A stretch of 64,000 bases of DNA from Gammaproteobacteria bacterium (lineage in GTDB: Bacteria; Pseudomonadota; Gammaproteobacteria; Berkiellales; Berkiellaceae). Every line of letters starts with the position of its first letter. The stretch's first letter is position 1. Below are positions 18,054 through 26,721 of the stretch, piece after piece. The stretch is from the NCBI GenBank assembly GCA_016191245.1, contig JACPOY010000021.1, positions 156,410-220,409 of the forward strand, in the 5' to 3' direction. The notes under the pieces are model-generated. The model saw only the letters and a program-made list of their open reading frames with translations. It was not told the DNA's origin and ran no database searches. A program made the position numbers and the translations under genes.

Positions 18054-18461
18054 ATGGCTTATAATGAAAAAGTAATCGATCATTACGAAAACCCACGAAA
18101 TGTGGGTAATTTAGATAAAAACAGCCCCCATGTTGGCACTGGCATGGTCGGTGCGCCTGCTTGTGGTGATGTCATGAAGTTGCAAATTGAGGTGGATGAG
18201 ACAACCGGCAAAATCCAAAAAGCAGTTTTTAAAACATTTGGGTGTGGTTCCGCCATCGCTTCTAGTTCTTTAGCAACCGAATGGTTGAAGGGGCGAACTT
18301 TAGAAGAAGCTGATAAAATAAAGAATACGGATATTGCACAGGAATTGAAGCTTCCGCCCGTGAAAATACACTGTTCGCTATTGGCAGAAGATGCCATTAA
18401 AGCAGCTATTAATGATTACCGAGCTAAACATGAACGAATCGAAGATGCAACTACCAACTAA
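18054..18461 (+). CDS. iscU: Fe-S cluster scaffold IscU
   Basis: IscU is the scaffold on which IscS sulfur and iron are built into [2Fe-2S] clusters. The 135-residue protein has all ligands: Cys37 and Asp39 in GAPACGDVM, Cys64 in FGCGSAIA, and Cys107 in KIHCSLLAEDAI. The motif LPPVK just before Cys107 is the HscA recognition sequence, fitting the hscBA genes downstream. The N terminus AYNEKVIDHYENPRNVG is highly conserved. A good ribosome site (AAAGGGG) lies upstream. Its end overlaps the start of iscA. Confidence 0.97.
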   Translation: MAYNEKVIDHYENPRNVGNLDKNSPHVGTGMVGAPACGDVMKLQIEVDETTGKIQKAVFKTFGCGSAIASSSLATEWLKGRTLEEADKIKNTDIAQELKLPPVKIHCSLLAEDAIKAAINDYRAKHERIEDATTN

Positions 18462-18828
18462 TTTACCAGCTTCTGATCCAGGATTGCAAATCACGCAAGC
18501 CGCGCTAAATCATATTCGGCGCTCAATCGAAAAAGCAAGCACACCTAAACCGATGGGCGTGCGAGTGGGGGTGAAAAAGGCAGGTTGTTCAGGTTATGAA
18601 TATGTATTGGAATATGCCTATCCGGAAATGCAAAGAGAAGTTGATTTTGCTTTTAAGCTTGAAAATGTGACAGTGCTTATTGATAAGGAAATTTATTTAA
18701 AATTCTTTAAAGGTGGCACGGTGATGGATTTTCGTAAAGAGGGTATCAACGAAGGATTACAATTTGAGAATCCTAATGTTGGTCAGCAGTGCGGTTGTGG
18801 GACAAGTTTTACGCTAACAGATGAGTAA
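18430..18828 (+). CDS. iscA: A-type Fe-S carrier protein IscA
   Basis: IscA is an A-type carrier that passes Fe-S clusters to apoproteins. The three conserved cysteines are present: KAGCSGYEYVLEY (Cys53) and the C-terminal QQCGCGTSF (Cys121, Cys123). At 132 residues it is about 25 longer than E. coli IscA because of an N-terminal tail before LQITQAALNHI. Starts at 18430 (GAG five bases upstream) or 18445 are both possible; either overlaps iscU. No start lies near the domain boundary, so the extension seems real. Confidence 0.92.
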   Translation: MNESKMQLPTNLPASDPGLQITQAALNHIRRSIEKASTPKPMGVRVGVKKAGCSGYEYVLEYAYPEMQREVDFAFKLENVTVLIDKEIYLKFFKGGTVMDFRKEGINEGLQFENPNVGQQCGCGTSFTLTDE

Positions 18829-18836
18829 TAATCAAC

Positions 18837-19337
18837 ATGCTTGAAAAAGGCGATTACTTTACTTTGTTTGGTTTGCCGCAAACGTTTACTCAAGATTTGT
18901 CTCAAATTAAATCGCGTTATCATCGGTTGCAACAGAAAATGCATCCAGATAATTTTGTGCATGCTACACCCCAGGAAAAGCGTATTGCAGTTGAATTTGC
19001 AGCAACAATTAATGAAGCATACCGTACATTGATAACGCCATTAAAAAGAGCAATTTACTTACTTAAAGTTCGCGGCGTTGATATTCAATCAGAAACGGAT
19101 ACCAATATGCCGATTGAGTTTTTAATGCAGCAAATGGAAATGCGTGAACGCCTAGCAGATGGCGAGGTCCTGCAAGTAAAAGAAGAAGTGCGTGCAAAGT
19201 TGATGGAAAGTGAAGCTAAATTGAGTGAATTATTAGATGCACAAAATACCCCATTACCTTTAGCACGAGAAGAAGTGCGAAAAATGTTATTTTATGTCCG
19301 GTTAAATGAAGAAATCATTGAAAAAGATCAATCATGA
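18837..19337 (+). CDS. hscB: Fe-S biogenesis J-protein co-chaperone HscB
   Basis: HscB is the J-domain partner that brings IscU to HscA and stimulates its ATPase. The 166-residue protein has an N-terminal J-domain with the diagnostic HPD in KMHPDNF (about residues 34-39) and the HscB-typical sequence FAATINEAYRTL and PLKRAIYLL, followed by the C-terminal three-helix IscU-binding domain. It lies between iscA and hscA; the hscA start is seven bases after its stop. Length is close to E. coli HscB (171). Confidence 0.95.
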   Translation: MLEKGDYFTLFGLPQTFTQDLSQIKSRYHRLQQKMHPDNFVHATPQEKRIAVEFAATINEAYRTLITPLKRAIYLLKVRGVDIQSETDTNMPIEFLMQQMEMRERLADGEVLQVKEEVRAKLMESEAKLSELLDAQNTPLPLAREEVRKMLFYVRLNEEIIEKDQS

Positions 19338-19344
19338 GTTAAGC

Positions 19345-21192
19345 ATGCCATTATTACAAATTCAAAATCCAAAAGAAATAAAACAAAAACCACCAGCCAT
19401 TGGCATTGATTTAGGCACGACACATTCATTAGTAGCCTGTGATATCAATGGACAAATACAAGTCATTCCTGATGATAAAGGGCATGTTTTATTACCTTCA
19501 GTAGTACGCTATTTACCCAAAGGGGATGTTCTCGTTGGCAATGAAGCAAAAGCGCACTTTGCCCAAGATCCTCATAATACAATCGTTTCAGTGAAAAGAT
19601 TAATGGGCCGAAGTCCCAGTGATGTGCTTGCGCTCCCTCATTCTCTTGATTATCAATTTGTCGACACTAAAGCATCATTTTGTGAGCTAGTCACCATTGC
19701 TGGAAAAGTAAATCCAATTGAAGTTTCTGCACAAATATTAAAGAAACTGATGAAACAAGCTCATCATATTGATAAAGATATCCATGAGGCAGTGATTACT
19801 GTTCCTGCCTATTTTGATGATGCACAACGACAAGCTACCAAAGATGCTGCGCGCATTGCGGGTATCAAAGTTTTACGATTACTGAATGAGCCCACTGCTG
19901 CGGCCATTGCTTATGGTTTAGATAGGCATGCACAGGGGAATTGCCTTATATTTGATTTAGGTGGTGGAACCTTTGATGTTTCTTTGCTGCAATTATCTCA
20001 AGGTGTTTTTCAGGTATTAGCAACCGGGGGAGACACCGCATGTGGTGGTGATGATATTGATCATTTGATTGCACATTGGGCGTTGAATCAATTAAATCTT
20101 AGCAATCAAGATATTCATTACTCTGAAGTTGTTGTTAAAGCAAGAGTTGCCAAAGAAGACTTAACGTTACAGTCATCAAGCATCATTACACTTAAAGACA
20201 AGCAATGTACTTTGACGGTTTCAATATTAAATGAGTTAATTACGCCGTTAGTGAATAAGACATTAGCAATTTGTCAACGTGTACTAAAAGATGCAGCTGT
20301 CATGATTAGCGACATTGATCATGTTGTTCTTGTGGGGGGGATGACACGTACGCCATTTATTCGCGAGAAAGTTGCTCAATTTTTTAATCAGGCGCCGTTA
20401 ACAGATATTGATCCTGATAAAGTGGTTGCCATTGGTGCTGCTATTTCTGCCAGCATTTTGTCAGGCCATCGCGTTGATAACAATATGTTGTTATTAGATG
20501 TTGTCCCCTTGTCATTAGGAATTGAAATGATGGGTGGCGTTGTTGAGAAAATATTAATGCGTAATACGCCTATTCCTGCCACTGCCACGCAAACCTTTAC
20601 TACCAGCGTTGATGGACAAAATGGATTAAGCTTGCATCTTGTGCAAGGAGAACGTGAGTTGGCTAAAGATTGCCGATCGCTCGCTCATTTTGATTTATCT
20701 GGGTTTCCTGCAATGCCTGCGGGTAAAGCGCGCATTGATGTCACCTTTCGAATTGATACCGATGGTTTATTAGAAATTGAAGCTATTGAAGCCTCCGGTG
20801 TCAAAAGTAAGATTTGCGTCAAACCCAGTTATGGTTTAACAGATGAGGCAGTAACAGCGTTGATTGAATCATCAATTACTAATGCTGAAGAAGATATTGC
20901 TAACAGAAAATTATATGAGCGAATGACTGAGGCAAATCAATTGTTAATGAGTCTTGATAAGGCGCTTGGAACAGATAGTGCACTGTTGTCTTCTATTAAA
21001 CTAGAAGAAATAATCCAAGCAAAAGCAGCATTATTACAATCGCTGGATAGTAAAGATGTAAAAAAGATTAATATTGCCTTGGAAGCACTTGAAAACAAAA
21101 CGCAGGAATTTGCAGAATTACGTTTAAATACCATTTTATCGCAAGCACTGATGGGCAAATCCATCAGTGATATAGAGAATAGTTTAGTATGA
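19345..21192 (+). CDS. hscA: Hsp70-type Fe-S chaperone HscA
   Basis: HscA is a specialised Hsp70 that, with HscB, releases clusters from IscU by acting on its LPPVK motif. The 615-residue protein has the phosphate-binding motif IGIDLGTTHSLVA, then EAVITVPAYFDDAQRQATKDA, IFDLGGGTFDVSLL, and VVLVGGMTRTPFIREKV in the ATPase domain (about 1-380), and a substrate-binding domain containing VVPLSLGIEMMGG. The open frame extends 13 codons upstream into hscB; the ATG at 19345 (MPLLQIQ) is preferred because it does not overlap and fits the family. The stop overlaps the fdx ATG by four bases. Confidence 0.95.
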   Translation: MPLLQIQNPKEIKQKPPAIGIDLGTTHSLVACDINGQIQVIPDDKGHVLLPSVVRYLPKGDVLVGNEAKAHFAQDPHNTIVSVKRLMGRSPSDVLALPHSLDYQFVDTKASFCELVTIAGKVNPIEVSAQILKKLMKQAHHIDKDIHEAVITVPAYFDDAQRQATKDAARIAGIKVLRLLNEPTAAAIAYGLDRHAQGNCLIFDLGGGTFDVSLLQLSQGVFQVLATGGDTACGGDDIDHLIAHWALNQLNLSNQDIHYSEVVVKARVAKEDLTLQSSSIITLKDKQCTLTVSILNELITPLVNKTLAICQRVLKDAAVMISDIDHVVLVGGMTRTPFIREKVAQFFNQAPLTDIDPDKVVAIGAAISASILSGHRVDNNMLLLDVVPLSLGIEMMGGVVEKILMRNTPIPATATQTFTTSVDGQNGLSLHLVQGERELAKDCRSLAHFDLSGFPAMPAGKARIDVTFRIDTDGLLEIEAIEASGVKSKICVKPSYGLTDEAVTALIESSITNAEEDIANRKLYERMTEANQLLMSLDKALGTDSALLSSIKLEEIIQAKAALLQSLDSKDVKKINIALEALENKTQEFAELRLNTILSQALMGKSISDIENSLV

Positions 21193-21527
21193 CGAAAATT
21201 ACTTTTTTGCCGCATGCCGAAGTTTGCCCCGAAGGCAAGACGATAGAAGTGTCACCTGGTCAATCTATTCTCGATGCTGCATTATCTCATGGAATTGATA
21301 TAGAGCATGCTTGTGAAAAATCCTGTGCGTGTACAACTTGTCATGTGATTGTGCGTAAAGGCTATGATTCTCTTAATGAAGCTGAAGAGCGCGAAGAAGA
21401 TTTATTAGATAAAGCCTGGGGATTAGAGCCACAATCTCGTCTTAGTTGTCAGGCCATTGTTGATGATGAAGATTTGGAAATTGAAATACCAAGGTACACC
21501 ATTAATCAGGTATCGGAGAAACGTTAA
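21189..21527 (+). CDS. fdx: ISC-type [2Fe-2S] ferredoxin Fdx
   Basis: Fdx supplies electrons during cluster assembly on IscU. The 112-residue protein has the adrenodoxin-type ligand set: EHACEKSCACTTCHV (Cys42, Cys48, Cys51, plus the conserved extra Cys46) and SRLSCQAIV (Cys87). These positions are identical to those in E. coli Fdx. It overlaps hscA by four bases at its start, and its last base is shared with the iscX ATG, so the three are translationally coupled. Confidence 0.96.
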   Translation: MTKITFLPHAEVCPEGKTIEVSPGQSILDAALSHGIDIEHACEKSCACTTCHVIVRKGYDSLNEAEEREEDLLDKAWGLEPQSRLSCQAIVDDEDLEIEIPRYTINQVSEKR

Positions 21528-21730
21528 TGTCATATCAGTGGACAGATATTCAAAATATTGCGCAAGACTTGGCAGAACAACATCCAGATGTCGATCCACA
21601 AATGGTTCGATTTACCGATTTACATCGATGGGTGTGTGAATTGCCTGATTTTAAAGACGATGCTAAAAAAAGTAATGAAAAAATACTAGAAGCGATACAA
21701 GCAGCTTGGATGGAAGAGGTGGCAGAATAG
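21527..21730 (+). CDS. iscX: Fe-S assembly protein IscX
   Basis: IscX is a small acidic protein that binds IscS and iron and modulates cluster assembly. The 67-residue protein shows the family motifs WTDIQNIAQDLAEQHPDVDP, VRFTDLHRWVCELPDF and the C-terminal EKILEAIQAAWMEE. It is the last gene of the isc operon. A short GAGGGT/ACCCTC hairpin follows at 21739-21756 but lacks a U-tract, so read-through toward ndk is possible. Confidence 0.95.
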   Translation: MSYQWTDIQNIAQDLAEQHPDVDPQMVRFTDLHRWVCELPDFKDDAKKSNEKILEAIQAAWMEEVAE

Positions 21731-21770
21731 GGAATGATGAGGGTACCTCGACCCTCCCTTACATCAGACC

Positions 21771-21799
21771 TTCTTAATAAACCTTGCCTAAGGTATAAT
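21771..21799 (+). promoter_or_regulatory. Possible promoter of ndk-rlmN-pilW
   Basis: A perfect TATAAT lies at 21794-21799, 17 bases after TTCTTA (21771-21776), which is a weak -35. It is 48 bases ahead of the ndk ATG and just after the small hairpin that follows iscX, so ndk probably has its own sigma-70 start. Confidence 0.45.
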
Positions 21800-21847
21800 T
21801 ACGTAGCTTAATATTATTAGTTGGATTAATGACCTGGAGATATAAGA

Positions 21848-22279
21848 ATGGCTGTTGAGCGTACATTATCAATTATCAAGCCCGATGCAGTAGCAAAAAA
21901 TAACATCGGTGAAATCATTGCCCGCTTTGAAAAAGCAGGCTTGCGCGTTATCGCTGCTAAAATGATGCAGCTTTCCCGTGAACAAGCTGAAGGCTTTTAT
22001 GAAGTACATAAAGCGCGTCCGTTTTTTAAAGATTTAGTTACTTTTATGATGAGCGGCCCTGTACTTGTGCAAGTACTTGAAGGCGATAATGCCATTGTTA
22101 AAAACCGTGATGTGATGGGTGCAACGAATCCTAAAGATGCAGCTCCAGGTACGATTCGTGCCGATTTTGCTGTTTCAATTGATGAAAATGCGGTTCATGG
22201 ATCGGACGCGCCTGAAACGGCAGCGAACGAAATTAAATTCTTCTTTAAAGATAATGAATTATGTCAACGGACACGCTAG
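21848..22279 (+). CDS. ndk: Nucleoside diphosphate kinase
   Basis: Ndk balances nucleoside triphosphate pools by passing phosphate from ATP through an active-site histidine. The 143-residue protein has the N-terminal [28 protein letters not shown], the motif [19 protein letters not shown], and the catalytic NAVHGSDA with His117. GGAGA sits seven bases before the ATG. The last 19 bases overlap the rlmN start, so expression of the two is linked. Confidence 0.97.
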   Translation: MAVERTLSIIKPDAVAKNNIGEIIARFEKAGLRVIAAKMMQLSREQAEGFYEVHKARPFFKDLVTFMMSGPVLVQVLEGDNAIVKNRDVMGATNPKDAAPGTIRADFAVSIDENAVHGSDAPETAANEIKFFFKDNELCQRTR

Positions 22280-23409
22280 ACAATCCTAAAATTAACCTTT
22301 TAGGGTTAGATCTCAAGGCGCTCACCCAAACCATGGTAGATTTGGGTGAGAAGCCTTTTCGTGCGCAACAGATTTTGAAATGGATCCATTTTCATTCAAG
22401 CGATGATTTTAATGAAATGACCAATTTGAGCAAAGATCTGCGTCATAAGTTAATTGAAAAATGTGAGATTAAAGCACCCACTGTATTAAGTGAACATCTT
22501 GCAAAAGATGGTACCAGAAAATGGTTATTCACTGTGCAAGGGGGAAGTGCCGTTGAAACAGTTTATATTCCTGAGCCAGAAAGAGCGACGCTTTGTATTT
22601 CCTCTCAAGTAGGTTGTGCTTTAAATTGCAGTTTTTGTCATACTGCACAACAAGGATTTCAACGTAATCTGACCTCAGCTGAAGTCATCGGTCAATTATG
22701 GTATGTGGTAAAAACCCTTAAAAAAGAAGGCGTATTCAAAGCAATTGATAGGCCAGTGACCAATGTTGTGATGATGGGGATGGGTGAGCCGCTACTCAAT
22801 TTTGATAATGTTGTTATGGCTATTAATCTGATGTTAGATGATTTAGCGTATGGATTATCTAAACGACGTGTCACGTTAAGTACTTCAGGTGTCGTACCAG
22901 GAATTGATAATCTCGCAAAAGTCACCGACATTGCATTAGCAGTTTCTTTGCATGCTCCGAATGATACTTTACGTACAGAGCTTGTGCCTATCAATAAAAA
23001 GTATCCTATTCAAGTGCTGCTTGAAGCTTGTAAGCGTTATTTAAAGGATGATAAACGCCGACGGATTACCATGGAATATGTCATGCTAAAAGGGATTAAC
23101 GACAAACCTGAGCATGCCTATGAATTAATCAGAGTGTTAAAAGATGTACCCTCAAAAGTTAATTTAATTCCATTTAATCCTTTTTTTGGTACAAAATACG
23201 AACGATCGGATGAAAAAACAATTAATCATTTTCAAGATATATTAATGGAAGCGGGTCTTGTCACGATGAAGCGCAAAACTCGTGGCGACGATATTGATGC
23301 TGCCTGTGGTCAATTAGCAGGTAAAGTACAAGACAGAACCCAACGCAGCTTAAAATTTAAGCAAAGTATTGAACTGAATTCAAAAACTGAGAATATTCAG
23401 CAGATGTAA
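22261..23409 (+). CDS. rlmN: 23S rRNA (A2503-C2) and tRNA (A37-C2) methyltransferase RlmN
   Basis: RlmN is a radical-SAM enzyme that methylates C2 of A2503 in 23S rRNA and A37 in some tRNAs. The 382-residue protein has the cluster motif CALNCSFC (Cys119, Cys123, Cys126), [25 protein letters not shown], and the second catalytic Cys in the C-terminal [13 protein letters not shown]. The gene order ndk-rlmN-pilW is the usual gammaproteobacterial one. The start lies inside ndk; no later Met fits the conserved N-terminal domain ([13 protein letters not shown]). Confidence 0.96.
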   Translation: MSTDTLDNPKINLLGLDLKALTQTMVDLGEKPFRAQQILKWIHFHSSDDFNEMTNLSKDLRHKLIEKCEIKAPTVLSEHLAKDGTRKWLFTVQGGSAVETVYIPEPERATLCISSQVGCALNCSFCHTAQQGFQRNLTSAEVIGQLWYVVKTLKKEGVFKAIDRPVTNVVMMGMGEPLLNFDNVVMAINLMLDDLAYGLSKRRVTLSTSGVVPGIDNLAKVTDIALAVSLHAPNDTLRTELVPINKKYPIQVLLEACKRYLKDDKRRRITMEYVMLKGINDKPEHAYELIRVLKDVPSKVNLIPFNPFFGTKYERSDEKTINHFQDILMEAGLVTMKRKTRGDDIDAACGQLAGKVQDRTQRSLKFKQSIELNSKTENIQQM

Positions 23410-23428
23410 AAAGGAAGAGGATAGATTT

Positions 23429-24226
23429 ATGAAAAAAGGGAAATTTTTCATTATAGCAACCTTCGCTGTGCTAAGTGCCTGTTCTCAAAACCCTAAAAAA
23501 GAACAAAAATCAAAAGATAACCTTTCGGCAAGTAGTTTGTATGAATTGCCGCGTTCTGTTGATTATTCAAAAGCAGCGAGAGTGAATCTTGAATTAGGTT
23601 TGAATTATTTAAAGCAAGATCAAATCTCTCGTGCTAAATCAAAGTTTATTCGCGCGAAAGAACTTGCCCCTAATTTATCAGATGTGCATTATTCTTATGG
23701 TTATTTTTTAGAACGCGTCGGTGAGAATGAGGAAGCTGAAAAATCTTACTTAAAAGCGATTAGTCTTAATGCAAAAGGTGGCAATGAACACAATATGTAT
23801 GGGGCTTTTTTATGCCGTCAACATAAATTCAAACAAGCCGAAAAAGAATTTCTTAAAGCAATGGATGATCCGAACTTTAATTTAGCTGCAGAAACTTATG
23901 AAAATGCAGGTCTTTGTGTGCTTCAAGTACCAGATATGGCAAAAGCAGCAGAATATTTTGAAAAATCACTTCGCTATGATTCTAACCGACCTAGTGCTTT
24001 ATTAGAGATGGCTATATTGAAATTTAGGGAAGGAAAATTTGCTGATTCAAAAGAATATCATTCTCGATATGTGAAATTATCCAAACCGAATGCACGTTCA
24101 TTGTTATTGGGACTTGAGATAGCCAAGCATTTTGGAGATAAAAATCAAGCTGAAAGTAATAAAGTTATACTCAATGCCCAATATCCAAATGCAAAAATAA
24201 CAGATTTATTTGGACATAAAAGCTAA
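23429..24226 (+). CDS. pilW: Type IV pilus pilotin-like TPR lipoprotein PilW/PilF
   Basis: PilF/PilW is an outer-membrane lipoprotein with tetratricopeptide repeats that helps assemble the PilQ secretin of type IV pili. The 265-residue protein has a lipoprotein signal with lipobox LSAC (Cys18). TPR motifs follow from about residue 48: ARVNLELGLNYLKQDQISRA, SDVHYSYGYFLERVGENEEA and AEYFEKSLRYDSN. It lies after rlmN as expected. The usual next genes rodZ and ispG are not here. Whether this organism makes pili cannot be judged from the window. Confidence 0.88.
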   Translation: MKKGKFFIIATFAVLSACSQNPKKEQKSKDNLSASSLYELPRSVDYSKAARVNLELGLNYLKQDQISRAKSKFIRAKELAPNLSDVHYSYGYFLERVGENEEAEKSYLKAISLNAKGGNEHNMYGAFLCRQHKFKQAEKEFLKAMDDPNFNLAAETYENAGLCVLQVPDMAKAAEYFEKSLRYDSNRPSALLEMAILKFREGKFADSKEYHSRYVKLSKPNARSLLLGLEIAKHFGDKNQAESNKVILNAQYPNAKITDLFGHKS

Positions 24227-24227
24227 T

Positions 24228-24662
24228 TTATTCTTTTTGCTTTTTCGGCTGCTCTTGTTCTGATTTGCTCTTTTTTGTTTTTTTTGGTTTTGGTGTTGCT
24301 TCTTCTTCCTCTTCATGGGGAATGAAGAAGCTCATCGCATAGACATCAGCCAATGCTTTTGCGGCCTCCATGCGTATATCAAACAAAAACTTTCCAGGAT
24401 TAGTTTTGCTAGCATAGAATTCGCCAATCTCGTTATCGCGCATATCAACTTGCCCTTTGATAAATTGAAGTAACTCGATACATTTGGCTCGTGATATGCC
24501 ATTGGGTACATTTTCAAGCTGAATGGGAAATTTAAGATTATCTGGAAGATATTTCAGTTCTATGCCAAGTTGTTCAGACACTTCTTTAAAGAACGCCTCC
24601 AGTGGGCCGGGATCAAAACTCTGCGCCATTTTGTTATCAACACCTTTTTCGTTGTTCACCAT
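24228..24662 (-). CDS. Hypothetical protein with charged C-terminal tail
   Basis: I do not recognise this 144-residue protein. A compact N-terminal part (about 15-110) contains LEAFFKEVSEQLGIEL and ISRAKCIELLQFIKGQV and looks helical and soluble. The last 30 residues are a low-complexity acidic then basic tail (EEEEEATPKPKKTKKSK). No signal peptide or membrane segment is seen. An internal ATG at 24629 with AGGTG about 11 bases upstream is an alternative start. It is inserted, on the opposite strand, at the place where rodZ and ispG normally sit between pilW and hisS. Confidence 0.7.
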   Translation of the reverse strand: MVNNEKGVDNKMAQSFDPGPLEAFFKEVSEQLGIELKYLPDNLKFPIQLENVPNGISRAKCIELLQFIKGQVDMRDNEIGEFYASKTNPGKFLFDIRMEAAKALADVYAMSFFIPHEEEEEATPKPKKTKKSKSEQEQPKKQKE

Positions 24663-24803
24663 ATTATTTATCGAGACACATCATTAAAACCTTAAGTCTC
24701 TATTAAAGATTTTAGTCGATAAGCCGAAAAACAATACGAGGATGCTTGTTAACGTATACAGGAGGCCGTGCTCAGCTCTAAGCCAAAGCACTGGATATAA
24801 TTC

Positions 24804-25277
24804 ATGAAAAGCAAAATACATTTTTCAATTCTCATTCTCTTATCCAGCAGTTTATTATTTGGTTGTCAACGCGCAGGTGAAAAAGAAACGGCAGGGACTG
24901 TGATTGGTGCCGTTGCAGGTGGTGTTGTCGGTGCGCAGTTTGGGCATGGCGCAGGCAGAGTCGTAGGTGCTGCAGTAGGTGCAGTGGTGGGTGGTCTTTT
25001 CGGTAATGCTGTTGGTAAAAGCATGGAAGAAGAGGACATCAAAGAAGCCAATCGTGCTTTTGCAACAGCAACCAGAGCGCCCGTAGGACAAACCATTTAT
25101 TGGAATAATTCTCGCACTGGTAATTGGGGTTATTATCGCCCAATTCGAGATGGTCATCGTCGCTTTGACGGACTTTATTGCCGTGAATTTGTAACTAACG
25201 CGACTATCAATGGTCGAACTGAAAGAGTGTATGGTACCGCTTGTCGTCATCCTAATGGCACATGGGAAGCTATCTAA
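24804..25277 (+). CDS. Glycine-zipper surface lipoprotein (17 kDa antigen family)
   Basis: The 157-residue protein has a lipoprotein signal ending LLFGC (Cys21). A glycine zipper spans about residues 31-73 (GTVIGAVAGGVVGAQFGHG, then GRVVGAAVGAVVGGLFGN), followed by a C-terminal domain with GYYRPIRDGHR and CREFVTNATINGRTERVYGT, the pattern of the rickettsial 17 kDa antigen and related outer-membrane lipoproteins. Such proteins lie in the outer membrane; the glycine zipper may insert or oligomerise. A strong hairpin follows the stop, so the gene is probably monocistronic. A 141-codon antisense frame across it is an artefact of codon bias. Confidence 0.87.
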   Translation: MKSKIHFSILILLSSSLLFGCQRAGEKETAGTVIGAVAGGVVGAQFGHGAGRVVGAAVGAVVGGLFGNAVGKSMEEEDIKEANRAFATATRAPVGQTIYWNNSRTGNWGYYRPIRDGHRRFDGLYCREFVTNATINGRTERVYGTACRHPNGTWEAI

Positions 25278-25294
25278 CATAATATTTTTCTCTA

Positions 25295-25321
25295 TTCAGA
25301 AGGGATCCACTCCCTTCTGAA
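25295..25321 (+). terminator. Hairpin, probable terminator after the 17 kDa lipoprotein
   Basis: TTCAGAAGGGA pairs perfectly with TCCCTTCTGAA (11 bp) across the 5-base loop TCCAC. It begins 18 bases after the stop codon. The sequence after it is pyrimidine-rich (CCCCTTCTTCCTTTCTC) rather than a run of T, so termination strength is uncertain. A T-run precedes it at 25285-25289, so it might also work on the opposite strand. Confidence 0.6.
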
Positions 25322-25393
25322 CCCCTTCTTCCTTTCTCTAAACCCCTAAAATTGGTAAAGTATGCGCTACCATATTTCCCCAAGGGTTTTTCC

Positions 25394-26695
25394 ATGTCGC
25401 TCGGTCTAAAAGTCGTCAAAGGGATGAAAGATATTCTGCCAGATGAAATACCCGGTTGGTATTTTGTCGAAGAGCATCTGAAATCTATCGCATTAGCCTA
25501 CGGCTATCAAGAAATTCGTATGCCAATTTTGGAGCAAACTGAGCTTTTTAAGCGAGCAATTGGCGAAGTGACGGATATTGTTGAAAAGGAAATGTACACC
25601 TTTACGGACAAGGGGGGAGAAAGCCTCACCATGCGTCCTGAAGGCACAGCGCAAAGTGTGCGTTTAGCCTTAGAAAATAGCTTATTACGTAATCAATCGC
25701 AGCGTTTGTGGTATATGGGGCCGATGTTTCGCCGGGAAAATCCACAAAAAGGTCGCTATCGTCAATTCTATCAATTCGGGATTGAAGCCTTTGGTTTAGA
25801 AGGCCCGGATGTAGATGTTGAACAAATCCTCATGATGGCAAGATTATGGCGTAATGTGGGCCTAAGTGATAAGATAGTCCTCAAGCTAAATTCATTGGGG
25901 ACTATTCAAGAAAGAGCTAAATATAGAGAAGCGCTCATTGAATATTACAAGAAATTTGCACGAGATATAGGTGCTAAAGATAAAAAATTAATGCTTGATG
26001 AAGATAGTCAACGTCGATTACTCACCAATCCAATGCGAATATTGGATAGCAAAAATCCCGAAGTGATAGAAATTAATAAAGATGCACCTATCTTGTTAGA
26101 TTTCTTAGGAACAGAATCAAAGCATCACTTTGAAACCATTCAAGCGATGTTAAAAGATTTGGGTGTAGCTTTTGAAGTTGACTCACGCATTGTACGTGGC
26201 TTGGATTATTACACTCACACTGTGTATGAATGGGTAACAACCCATCTTGGTTCTCAAGGCACTGTATGTGCAGGTGGCAGATATAATGGTCTGGTTAGTT
26301 TAATGGGTGGACCAGAAACACCATCGGTTGGTTTTGCTTTAGGGATGGAAAGATTGTTGATGTTATTACAAGACAATCAATTAATTCCTGCAAAATCTGT
26401 TATAGATATTTATATCGTGGGAGTGGGCGAAAAAGGTGAACGAAAAGCGATGTCGTTTGCCGAGGAAATTCGCCAGCAATTTCCCACATTACATGTATTA
26501 AACAATTGTGGCGGTGGCAGTTTTAAAAGCCAATTTAAACGTGCCGATAAAAGTGGCGCCAAGTTTGCTTTTATTTTAGGCGACGATGAAGTGGCAAATA
26601 ATCAGGTCACCATTAAATCACTACGAGAAGAGATACCACAGCAAACAAAATCACAAGAAGAAGCGTTAGCATTTTTGAAAGATTGTTTTATCTAA
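25394..26695 (+). CDS. hisS: Histidine--tRNA ligase
   Basis: HisRS charges tRNA-His and is a class II synthetase. The 433-residue protein has motif 2 (MGPMFRRENPQKGRYRQFYQ), the histidine-specific motifs VRGLDYYTHTVYE (HisA) and CAGGRYNGL (HisB), motif 3 (SVGFALGMERL), and a C-terminal anticodon-binding domain. The frame is open 14 codons further up, but MSLGLKVVKGMKDILP at 25394 matches the family, with AAGGG about eight bases before it. It starts the usual hisS-yfgM-bamB-der series. Confidence 0.96.
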   Translation: MSLGLKVVKGMKDILPDEIPGWYFVEEHLKSIALAYGYQEIRMPILEQTELFKRAIGEVTDIVEKEMYTFTDKGGESLTMRPEGTAQSVRLALENSLLRNQSQRLWYMGPMFRRENPQKGRYRQFYQFGIEAFGLEGPDVDVEQILMMARLWRNVGLSDKIVLKLNSLGTIQERAKYREALIEYYKKFARDIGAKDKKLMLDEDSQRRLLTNPMRILDSKNPEVIEINKDAPILLDFLGTESKHHFETIQAMLKDLGVAFEVDSRIVRGLDYYTHTVYEWVTTHLGSQGTVCAGGRYNGLVSLMGGPETPSVGFALGMERLLMLLQDNQLIPAKSVIDIYIVGVGEKGERKAMSFAEEIRQQFPTLHVLNNCGGGSFKSQFKRADKSGAKFAFILGDDEVANNQVTIKSLREEIPQQTKSQEEALAFLKDCFI

Positions 26696-26721
26696 AGATT
26701 TATAAAAAAGGGTAATAATCC

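Noticed and set aside
21739..21756. Rho-independent terminator after iscX
   Set aside because: The GAGGGT/ACCCTC stem is only six pairs and no T-run follows; too weak to list as a terminator.
24855..25280. Antisense open frame of 141 codons over the 17 kDa lipoprotein
   Set aside because: It is Ser/Thr-rich, lacks a ribosome site, and arises from the glycine/alanine codons of the real gene on the other strand.
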